Below, in pieces: positions 47,589 to 59,700 of a stretch of 64,000 nucleotides of DNA (within the stretch, counting starts at the first letter, position 1; each line of letters starts with the position of its first letter). The notes under the pieces are model-generated. The model worked only from the letters and a program-made list of their open reading frames with translations, did no database searches and was not told the DNA's origin. Source of the DNA: Athripsodes cinereus (taxonomy: Eukaryota; Arthropoda; Insecta; Trichoptera; Leptoceridae); assembly GCA_947579605.1 (NCBI GenBank), contig OX388318.1:1674001-1738000 (forward strand), written 5' to 3'. The position numbers and the translations under genes are program-made.

Positions 47589-47712
47589 TCATTGAAGATC
47601 TCTTAATTTAGTCCTGACTAACTCTCCAAGTGCTCTGCATCCAATCCCATTGGCTTCTTCATAGTAAGGTAACTCCTCCAAAGCACGGATCCATTCGATA
47701 AGCTTTGGAAAC
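47589..47712 (-). CDS. GST terminal coding exon 5 (residues 179-218, stop)
   Basis: It completes Arg178 and encodes FPKLIEWIRALEELPYYEEA and the C-terminal tail ending LRDLQ, then TGA at 47591-47589. The acceptor is TTTACAG. FPKL..W...LEELPYYEEANG is the usual last-helix pattern of insect delta/epsilon GSTs. A poly(A) signal is not obvious nearby. One AATAAA on this strand near 47017-47012 is possible but lies beyond a LINE fragment. Confidence 0.92.
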
Positions 47713-50700
47713 CTGTAAACATAATAAAAATATTTCTAAAGTTTAATATAAATCGACCGACGGTTCTATAGCTGTTATTCCACTGTTGACTTTATTTATT
47801 TGTGAACCAGCTTTATCTCCCCAAAGCACGAGCTACGCTCAATTTTGGGGAGTAATTGTATTAGAAAAAAAAATGTATTATTTTATTGCTCAATTATTGT
47901 AAGTGATATTTATGTTTAATAAATTATTATTATTATTATTATTATTATCTCTTTATTTTTGCCTGACGATGAGAGAGGAAACTCTTGAAAGTCGGGTTGC
48001 AAATTGCATAATAATGTCAACAGCAGAATAACTTTGTATCTTGTTTTATTAATAAATTATCAATATTGTTTTTATTAATAAATTAAAAAACGTTCATATT
48101 TTTAGATAATGTTCGTATTCGTAATGAGTAGGGAACCATGTGACACTGATGGAAGTGAAATATGTATGCAAGGTTAGGTGGAAGTGGCACTCGATCCTTT
48201 CTCCCCGAGGGAAGCAGCGAAGACAAGCGGAATTTTCATATATAATTTTTACGATAAATCATCTGGCATTCGCAGTTTTTATCGAGGCCAACTCACCATT
48301 TTACATCAGATGTACAAGATTATGGCTATTATTTAAACGATCAGCATAATATTGAAGTTTTGTTCAGCAGAAAAATGTATTCTGTCGACAAATATATCAT
48401 GTTGATATGCTAATTATGCCCAGCGAGAAAATTATATATTTGTATTGCAAATAATATGATATTGTAAAACTCTAAATTTAATCGACCAGCAAAAGTATTA
48501 TTTGACCAGCATAATTATTATTTGTGCAGCAAAATAAATAAATGAGCAGCAAACTGTGAGCTAATTTTAATTAAACTTGTGAAAGCTAAATTTTTAATCT
48601 TGTTCAAATAATTTATTTATTTATTTATTTATTTATTCACATACGGCGCAAGCCTTTTACATGTTCAAATACAAGACAGACTACAAAAAGAAAAATATTA
48701 ACAATACAAGTTCACACATATACACGTCATTGAGTTTAGAAATATAAAAAGAGTCAAGAATTATCAAATAGAGTCAATAAATTAATACACAATTGTAGAT
48801 TATGAACCATTTAAACAGTTAAGACAATAAAATAAATTCAAATATCAAAAATTTAACATCAGCAATAAAATGCAAAAATCAATAAGAACTTACACAAACA
48901 AAAAATACTCTTAGATGGATTATAAATTACTAAATAGGTAAATGATAAGGATTTTTAATCACAAATAATAGACTAGAATTTAACATTCAAAAGTATTAAA
49001 TAAAATTCAATAATCAAAAATGGTCAATCAAATAAATAGTCAAAAAGCTGATAAGAATAATAACAATGTTAGTCAATATAATAAAATAAAATAAAATATC
49101 GTTACAAATGTACAGTACGTAGAAAGTCAGATCGCAAACCTCGATTGCCCTATGTCAGTTATGTGATTTTAAATAATTTACAATGTCAGTTTTGAATTTC
49201 GGGAAGCTGTCAGCAAAAACATCAGTGTGGTCTCCTACCAGGTTCCCCAGTCTGTGAATTCTAATAAGTGGTGAATAATAAACATAGTTGTTTCGAGTAT
49301 TAGACTCGTGAAATGTCACAGTTTGTCTGGTAAACCTGGCAGGAACGCTAAGTTGTAATAATTCAACTAATTCTGGAGAGTCAATGGCGCCGTTCAGTAA
49401 TTTATGCAAGAAACACATATCAAAAAGAATCCTTCGGTTTTGCAAGGTAAGGAGACCAAGCTCATCCATCAACGCAGGATAGTCAATATTTTCTACCGAG
49501 ATTCCCTTTTTGTAGTTAATCAGCCTCAGAAACTTTCTCTGTACCCTCTCAACACTATTACTGTGGATGGCATAATTGGGAGACCATATAGTTGTGTTAT
49601 ATTCTAAGAGAGGTCTCACGAGGGACACAAATAGTAGCCTATAAGACTGAGTTAACCGTAGGTCGGATACTAATCTGAAAATGAAGCCCAGACATCTCAT
49701 TGCTCTGCTGACAGCTTCCTCTATAATAATAAAGACAGCTTCCTCTATATATAATAAATAATAAATCTTTGTATGTAGCATCTTTTTATGTGATTTTATA
49801 TGTAGCATCTAGCAACGATTCTAGCGTTTTTCGACATTTCAGTTAGATATTTCGTTAATATAGCAAAGCGGAAACTGGCATTATTTTCGTAGTCATCATT
49901 AATTTGGTAAGAAATCACAAAAACTTCATGTAGATCCGAAGGTAAATCGGTGTGTGAAAAATATTGTAAAAATATTTTCTGCCGGTCAAATAATAATTCT
50001 GCTGCTCAAATAATAATTTTGCTGCTCAAATAACAATTCTGCTGGTCAATTAATTATTTTGTTGTGCGATTATTTATTAAGCTGTTAAAATTTGTTAATT
50101 TGCTGATATAACCAAGTTTGTTTGTAAAACAAGTGTTGCGATTATTTTTTATTTATTGCCCATGAAAACATTGTTTGCTGCGCAAATGACTTAAATGCTG
50201 ATTTTTTCTTGCCGAACGAATGGATTCATAGCCGATCAAATAATTAGTTCCCCAAGATTATTATTGTAAAAGATAAAAAAGTTTTATTTTATTTATTTAC
50301 CTTTCCTGAGGTATTGGTTTTAGTTCATTGACAGAACTAACTGTTGCTACTAAAGATAGATCTGCTATTGTCATAAAATCACAAGCTATCCATTTATTTC
50401 TGCCTAGAAATATGTTTAGAATGTTGTAGAATTCTTCTATTTCCATCTTAGTGCTCGTGCTGATTATGTTGGAGGTACCAGCCCAAAGGGGAAGCTGAAA
50501 GAACACAAATAATTTATGATATTATTCTTATTATTCTAAAAATATCACCCTGTGATGAGAACATAACAGCTTTGTAAGCTGGACGCATAGAAATACAATG
50601 ATGAACTTTCACAAAATATTTTTTCAGCTCAAAAAATAGAACAAAAAAATTGGAAAAAATTATCTTTTTTATATTTTTAAATTCGTCGGTTTTCGAGTTC

Positions 50701-53700
50701 GTCGGTAGCCTGGAGGTAGAGTCTCGGCAACTTGAACAAGGGGTCCGCAGTTCGATCCCAGGTGCCGGCAGACTCCCCTTTCACGACACAAGCTTTTAGC
50801 TTACTGTGGAAGGTGTATAAAGTTGTATTTGGGTTTATAACAAAACCCAGATATATCTTTTTAAAAAAAAAAATGTGAATATTTAAGGCTTTTATCACCA
50901 TTTGAAAAAGCAATGTTTGCACTTCGCCGCAAAAAGGTCCACCCATGGCGAAACAGAGGCCTGAGTCAAAACACATTTTAGCGTTACGTTTTCGTGTTCC
51001 AATCCAAACTACCTATTGTGTATCTTAGCAACGAAATTGACACTTGCTTGCAACGTCGTCTGAAATTCAAACGCTAACGGAACGAAAACGTAATGTTAAA
51101 ATGTGTTATGACTCAGGCCTCTGGTCTGTGACGTCATCAGATGCTACAGACAGTGCTACGAGTCAAATGCGTGCCAATACAACTTACTGCCCTACGACCT
51201 TACAAGGGCTAATTCAACAACATGGCGTTTAAAATTTTGACAAAGAATATATTTTTGTAAAATGAAAATAATTAATGAAAAGTTTTATTTTATGGTTTCT
51301 TATTAGGAAATCGTGATTAACGTTTATTTATTTAATTTTATAAAGTTATAATTATACCTTAAAAATAACTTATAACAAACATAAATTTTAGTCTAACTTA
51401 CTTACTAAACTTACAACAATACACTCGCTCAGTCGCCTTCCATTCCCAACATTCATACATTACATTCATTCATTCATTAATATACATTTATAATACTTAT
51501 TCATATTCCTCACACGTGCATGCTCTCCATTATTTATGAATTTTGTACTTTTATTCGTGTAATTATAATATCGAGGGTATACAACCAAAATGCACTAAGT
51601 CATTTCAGTTTTGAGATGACATGGTGGCAGTTAAATGAAAAAACTATGTTAAGATCAATACGAATTCACCGTGTATTATTTGAACTTTAATTAAGATGAT
51701 ATTAGTAAATGACTTTTAGACTTTCAAAGTCAAATTCAAACATAGGAATAGTGTTAATTACCTACTTGAATATTTTTTGACAACTTTTGTAGCACTAATC
51801 TGACTTAGTGCATTTTGGTTGTATACCCTCGATATAGTTCTGCATCTGAAACTGATAATTTGTCTAAATTTGGTCAAATTCGTGAGTTCGACGTTCATGA
51901 GAGAAGAATAAGTTTTCAATTCTTTTCTGCAAGATTTCGAGTGTATTATAAAAGGGTCGTATTTGCAAAACCTCGCACGATAAAAAAACATTTAACATCT
52001 AGAATTCTCGATGAAACTTGTCGCGTGTGTTTTTATTTTCCTGTGGAAATACTAAAAAAAAAATATATATTTTCAATTTTTTCTTTCTCAGATTCATATT
52101 AAACTTGTTTTCTTTACGCCTACCTACATCTTTTGAATATCTGCAACTTTGTTCTAGGAAAACGAAATCTGTTCTCATTTTAACGTTGCTTTGTATATTA
52201 TCAACTAGGTATTCAAAATCTGCTTATACGGCAAACATATAAAGTGTCACATCTAGGGTTGCCACCCTGCGTTTGATGATGCGTATCTAAGCTGCGTATG
52301 TAGGGGAAGGTTAACTAAGACGGGACATTTTTTTTTGAAACGTTGTAATTTAGTAGTGAATTGATTTTTTTTAAATATTTTTATTAAATATTAAAGTTTA
52401 AGGAGTGGTCAATCGACCGAGATAAAATAATCGTGTTTTGCTTCGTGTAGTTTTACACAATATCTTTTTTATTTTAATCTGGACAAGGTGTTACCAAAGG
52501 AGGAACATGAGTACAAAAAGGTTCCTTAATTACTTTTGCTATAATTTATCAATAAAAACGTTTATATACCTACATAAATATTAGATAAAATAATATTTAA
52601 TGAATAAACATATAAAGTCTTAGAACATAGTTTAGAGACGATCATTATCAGTATCAGTTTTCGGTGTTCCACTCATTGCGATTAGTTTGTCGTGCATATG
52701 AATATTTTGAAAATGTCGCAACTATATGAAACAAAAGAGAAATAAAGATCGATGTACCTTTAGTTGAAAAAACTGCTCAACAAATTTGGTTTGTTCCTAA
52801 TTATTTTATTTTGCATATTGTTATCATGTTCATAATTTATAAATAAAAGTTTATATAGTATATTAAAAGAATGTAATACTTATACGTCAATGCATAAAAA
52901 CATTGCTTACTTTGTAATTTTGAGGCGAAAGTAGACAAGATGGCGAAAATAAATATTGATTCAATAATGCAGAAATCACAAATTACACACGCATGCACTC
53001 AAACCTCATTCAAATTGCGATCTGATTTAGGATTACCTTCATTGCGTCTAGTATCTACATTTCTGTGTTGACAATAGTCTGCCATCTATAAGAGGATCGG
53101 AGAAATTAGCTTGTTAAATCCCGTCTTAGGTAACCTTCCCCTATATGGGTCAGTCGACATGGTTTTAAAGATAAACCACAATGTGTCTTGCCAGAAATGT
53201 AATATTTTTTTTAATTAGTTCATAGCAAGCGAAGTTGTTAAAAAATCCCACACAATAAATATGAACTTTTCTATTTTCGAAGAGGAAACACTATGAAAGT
53301 TCAATTTTAAATTTAGGCAATAAAAAATAAAAAATGAAACACTGTATTGACACTGAACCGTGAAACCCTTTTTGGAAGGTGGCAGCCCTAGCCACAATAA
53401 AGAAATAATATTCAATATGTTATTACGCATGTACTAAGGTTTCTCTAACATAAAACGTGTTTGTCCTTGAAAATATATCACACACAATATATTTCGTCAC
53501 ATTTGCTTTACCGACATATTATAATTTTTCTTTTGATAAAATTTATTTCACCATAAAGCAATATGGCTATTTATAACGATCATAATCTGGGATTTAAAAT
53601 GTTTGAACAATAGTTCTGAGAAAAAAAAAACACAAACATCTGAAACACTTCACACAAATCATTGAAATTATGGAATTCTAAGGATACCCTACCACGATAA

Positions 53701-56700
53701 TAAATTGAATGGCAAACGTATCAAAATAAAATAATATTAATCATTCAGAGATGTCACAATATGGTACCTATTAATTAAAATATTACTGTACCATCAAGGC
53801 ATATCCCGCAAGTGAAGGGTTGCCAGATGGTATCCAAAAGGAGGACATGTCCTCCTTTTTTATGTTTATTCCTCCCGTCCTCCCTAACCTACTGTAAGTC
53901 CTCGTTTTTGCTAAACATCGAGTTCTGCGAGTTTTATTTTTGTATAAGCGCACATAACGCAAATGTGGAAATAGTTTTTTCGCTAATACTCAGCGGAGCA
54001 AAGAGAGGAATAGACTAAGTGTGAAGTCAGTTAAATTTTTAATTCTTACTCAATACAATTTCAAAAACATGACATGTGAAGGTTTTTATATTTATTTGTG
54101 AAAATCCAAGAACTTCTTTCCAAAATTGGTAGCTCAGCTAAATATGATTAAAATAAAATGAAATAATATAAGAAAATCGTTTAATATCTGGATGTCCTCT
54201 TTTTTTAAAGAAAATCCTCCTTTTTAGACCCATCTGTTCTCCTTTATCAAATTATGTATCATCTGGCAACCCTACCGGCAAGTGTAGTATTCAGCAGACC
54301 AGCTGCACGTAATAAACACAAAAAAAATATGATATTCAGGATGGTGGGCCAACCTCAACGCTGAATTTAAGAGGGAAAATTGAGTGTATTTTTTATAACG
54401 CCTGCCCTTTACAGGACACTCAAATACTTATCCGGAATTTCAAAGTTTACTATTTAGTCAATATAAGTAAGAGAGAACAATGAAATGAAATGACAAAAAT
54501 TCATATAAAATTAACGAAAAATCACAGAATGACGTTTCGTGACAGCTCCAAAACAAAAGACAATATTCGACTGTGCTCAGGACAAAGGCATCAAACCACA
54601 ATTTTGGCAAAAGTCTTTTTATGATTTAAAGTCAATCATTTGTGTCTTGTACACATTCTGGTAAAAGGATTCAATCCCCAAACGTCTAGTTTTTATAGAT
54701 AAAGCAAAATATATCTTTTTTTTAGCTAGGACTTAATTGCAAATATCCAATAGGACAAAGGACTCAAACAGCATGAGTTTCATTATTAACACCAATAAAT
54801 TTCATATAGACATAATTTTACGGCGGCGAGGCAAAAGGCATCAAACCACATAACCCCAAACATGCGACATACATTATCTCTTTTACATGTTGCTAAAGTT
54901 TGTCAGGACAAAGGATTTAATCAACATTTTTTAATTTTTTTTTGCTTATAATAATAATAATAATAAAGACAATTTATATTTGGCGCCGTTTAATGATCCG
55001 TGACCATCTCAAGGGCGCCATGACTTGATAATTCATGAATATTTTCTCTTAAATTTTTATGATATAATAAAAAAACTACATTACAAAAGATGGTAATTTT
55101 TTTTACCAATGTGGTTTGAAGCCTCTGTCCTGAAGACAGTCTAATGGACCTATACATTACTATAGCGGTACATACATTTAGTCTAGTGATGTTACTGAAT
55201 CTACTATTTCTTATAAGCCTACTACTTCTACACTACTTCTGCTGAGTCTACTACTATTAGATAAGTGTAAGTATGTTTCAAATTGCGTGTTAATAGTAAA
55301 ATTGTTTTTTTGTATGATTTTTATTTATTTTGTACATGGTAAATTGTTTGATGTGTTTGATATTCTATTTTGATAAGTTTAGTCGAATTTGAGTAAAAAC
55401 CCTATAATCCCTCAAAGCACGAGCTCTGCTCAATTTTGAGGGTAAAATATAATATATTATAATGAATTGTATAATTGTGTTTATTGTGTGTAGGTATATA
55501 TTTAATGTGTTTATTATTAATAAATATTTTTTTTTGAAGGTGAACCTAAGGGTGTATCCTGTCTTACCTTGAAGGGGGGAGCTGCCCCCCTAGAATCTTA
55601 ATCACAATGTGAAAATGTTAATCGATGTTATTTTTACAATAATTAACCATTGTATGAGGTTATAGGAATGAGAACGAATTAGCAGCCGATATAATATTTA
55701 ATTTTATTGTTCTGGAGGTAGTGAAATCTTGATCCACTCGAGATCTGAAATATCCTAAAAATGTTTTTTTTTAAAAAAGATATATCTGGGTTTTGTTATA
55801 AACCCAAATACAACCTTATACACCTTTCACAGTAAGCTAAAAGCTTATGTCGTGAAAGGGGAGTTTGCCGGCACCTGGGATCGAACCGCGGACCCCTTGT
55901 TCATGAAGCCGAGACTCTACCTCCAGGCTACCGACGAACTCGGTTACTTATATGGTTTGCATTTATTGTTTCTCGGTTGGTAAAATCATATATCGTGACA
56001 GCATGAATGGTGGAATTGGTGAAAGTTATCCATAGACATCGACAGTGATCACTTACGCCAGCCTAGAGCCAATTTGTAAACGTTGGGATGGCTTTGTTAA
56101 TCCTTTCGATTGGATATTGCACGATCTTACATTGCGTAGACATGGTTCTCCAAATCGAAATGTCTGATTAGGAACATTTTTTTCTGAGCTCTTGCCCCCT
56201 TCCCTTAGTCAAAATCTGGCTATGCCCTTATTTTAAACTATATCAGAATTTACCTATTTATTTATTGGTTTTATTGTCCTTGAATATTGATTTACCAATA
56301 ATTAACCAGTTTAGAAATTACGCAGGTTGAAAATTTCCACACTTCAGTGCACAATTAAAAAGTTTCAACAAGTATTATACCCACTCGAAATTATTCGGAA
56401 ATTAAAGTATTATAAATATTTTATTAAAATACCTTTTGAGTTTGAAAGGAAAGCCAAGACCAACTAATTATAACTCGAGTGGTTGATTTTAAACCACGTT
56501 TTTTACAGAAAAAATGACAGCCAAAATATTGTTAGTTGACATAATTAAGGGCAAAAGGGTTTTTCTACGACTTTGTCTCTCTAAATATTTATTACAACAA
56601 AATTATCCCATAAATTGGTCAGCCAGTAAACTGGTAATGAATTTGTCAATCATCCTCTCCATACCAACGAACGGGAATATTATAGAGAAAATAATAAAAA

Positions 56701-59700
56701 TTATGATAAAACAATTATAACAGATAGACATATAATATAAAAATAGACCCGATTTAGTATTGCATGATAAACATAATAGATAAAGGCAAATTTTATTATT
56801 CTCTAAAAACTATTTTCTAACGGCCGTGACCAAGTGTCAAAACTCAAGGACGGCCGTGTGTTGAGAAAGAGAAATAGACGTGCGTGCATGAGAGGTTGCA
56901 TGAATGTAGAGGAGGCGAATGAAGTATGCAGGGACTGATTTATATGGCGTTCCGTTCTCTCTGCCTACCCCATTCGGGATACGGCGTGAGGGAACAGTGG
57001 ACCTAGTCAAAACACATTTTAGCGTTACGTTTTCGTTCAAACGTGGACGACGTTGCGAGAAAACGTCAATTTTCGTAGCTTAAATACACAAGTAGCGAAA
57101 ACGAAACGAAAACGTAACGCTAAAATGTATTTTAACCAGGCCCACAGATAGATAGAATAGAACTATTTTCTATTTATCTTCTTCCTGATGATTTAATAAC
57201 ATTTAGAGACTGTTTTTGGCACAAATCATCCTTGTAGGATGCTATGTCATAAGTGAAGAAAAAAACATTAAAATTACGTACCTAATAGACATCGTTGACC
57301 CAAATACATATAATATACAAACAACCGTGCAGAAAAAATACGTAAACATACAGAACTAGCAGGAGAAATAATATTTAATTGTTATGGACGACTTTGAGCT
57401 TATAAGAACTATAAATCACAGGCATAATTTATTTTCATGATTCAAATTGCAAATGTTAGTTATTGGTTATACTTACAACAGCTTTTTTGAGAAGTAAATA
57501 TAGCTCTGTGTCATAGAACATCCTCTGATGTATTGTGGCTCTCAACTTATTGTTTTTGGGGTAGAGGTTATTTTCTTTTCCATATTCATCAGCTAGGTAC
57601 ATTGATATGGCGTGGCTGGAAGAAATCAACAATAAAATTATTTATAATGGTTAACACACTCGCCTTGTAAGTGAGGCTTTGTGGGTTCGATTCCCGGAGC
57701 GAATAAAATGTTTCGTATTCACGACGTCCGTGTTTATATACATAGTAGAATTCCATAATGAAATCTTATATATTTTTATATTTTTTTCTACTTTATTTGG
57801 TTTGGTTTATACTCTTCTATTTTGAAATGTTGTATTACTGCTACTACTACTACTACTACTATACCATCACGGCATATCCCTCAAGTGGGGTAGCCAGCAG
57901 ATCAGCTACATGTAAGAAACATGCAAACTGTCCTCTTCGTGCCAATATAAAATCAAGACATTCAGGATGGGTGTTGTATTACTGACCTGTCCCAAACCCC
58001 AAAATCTCCGTCTTCTAACGTGGGAACCGTGTGTTGTGGGTTTCTCTGAAATAAAAACACAAGATTATTTTTTCTACATAAATAAAAGTTTACTTAATAA
58101 CCATTATTGGTTCGTAAGAGGATTCGTAAACATCGGTACACCTTTCCTGGTTCATACTTTAGGGTCAAAGTCAAAGCAATTTTGTAAAGTGGAGAATTCG
58201 CATCGTTCTCTGACGCCTTTTAATATTTCAGGTTGAATTCTAAAGATCATAAAGATGACTCCTGTTAGTTGACATGTATGCTCAACAGATTTCGAACATA
58301 GTGGTTTGAAACAGGAATTGGTGGGACTGGTAAACCTACCATGGGTAAAGTGCACTTAAACCAGCCTTAGCCGATTCGTGAGCATCGGAACACTTTTCCT
58401 GGTTCCTACTAATAGGAGTTTGTACAATTAATTGGTCGTGCACATGAGACATCTCTTGAATAGTATTCTAAATATAAAAAATACTGAAAATAATGCGATA
58501 ATTATAATGTTTAGTTACAATCGATTTTATTCAAAAATAATGTGTGCATGTATAGTAGGAAGATAAGATATATGTGTGATGGTGTTTTCGGCCTTGAAGG
58601 GTGTATCACCATCTTATTTGTCGGAGATGTGCGAGATCGAGATCATCAGTGAAAGACGGCTCATGCTTCGCTCAGCACAGGGTGAGGCAAAATGCAGACT
58701 GATTGAGCCATCTCTATCTCGCAAAACAGGCTTTGGAGATAGAGCGTTTAGTGTTGCGGGTCCCAGATGTTGGAACAAGCTGCCTCTGTGTCTGCGAGAG
58801 GAGGTGAATGGATAGATTTTTAAAAGAGGGCTGAGACACACCTTTTTGCTGGGAATTTCGGGTGATTGATACGATATACGGCGCCCTTGAGGTCATGTTA
58901 TGAGTAAACGGCGCTTTACAAATTGTCCATATATATATATAATTATATGAAGATGTAATTTAAAACTAGATACAAAAGTAATAATCCATTGTTGCAAGAT
59001 AAATTATACGTGTCCAATTAAAAATATGGTACAAAAAGAATAAGTAATAAAAGCAGAGTCACTCACTTACGATTATTATAATAAAAAAAAATTATAAATA
59101 TAAACAATTTAAATAAAATAATTGATTAAACTAAATGAATAATTAACAAGTTTATTTAAAAAAAAATATAGTTATAATGAGGACAGAATTAAAATCATTG
59201 AGTGATTGACAAAAAAAACTGCGACACACAGCGAGTCAAATCGAGAAGTGAGTTGGATAAAAAAATTCCTACTCTGGGCGCGAAAATAGACATAATTTTT
59301 TTAAAGAGAATTAATATTTTATCAAACTAGTACAAGTTAGTGTTCTCAATATTACCAATGTACTCGTAGATACTCCTACAAATATAGTATTGATAATGTA
59401 AAATAACCCTGGGTATTTCCCACACCGAGATAAATAATTCAAAACAATATTACGTAAATATGGAGTTTTAAATGAAACTGTTTTGTGGAGTACCTGGCAT
59501 AGAATTGGTCTCACACTTTTTTCCAGAAGTTTTTGAGAGTCCTATAAAAAGCAAAGCGCAAGGAATGTCGTGGAAAGAGGTGACGCAATTGGCACAGAGA
59601 CGCTCTGAATGGAGGATACTGGTTTCTGCCCTGTGCTCCCGAGAGGAGCGTTGAGGGCGATGATTGATTGATTGATAAAAAGCATATGGGTTTTACATTC

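Noticed and set aside
51815..52102. 95-residue open frame near 51.9 kb
   Set aside because: Starts inside the TIR of a MITE and has no recognisable homology or splice context.
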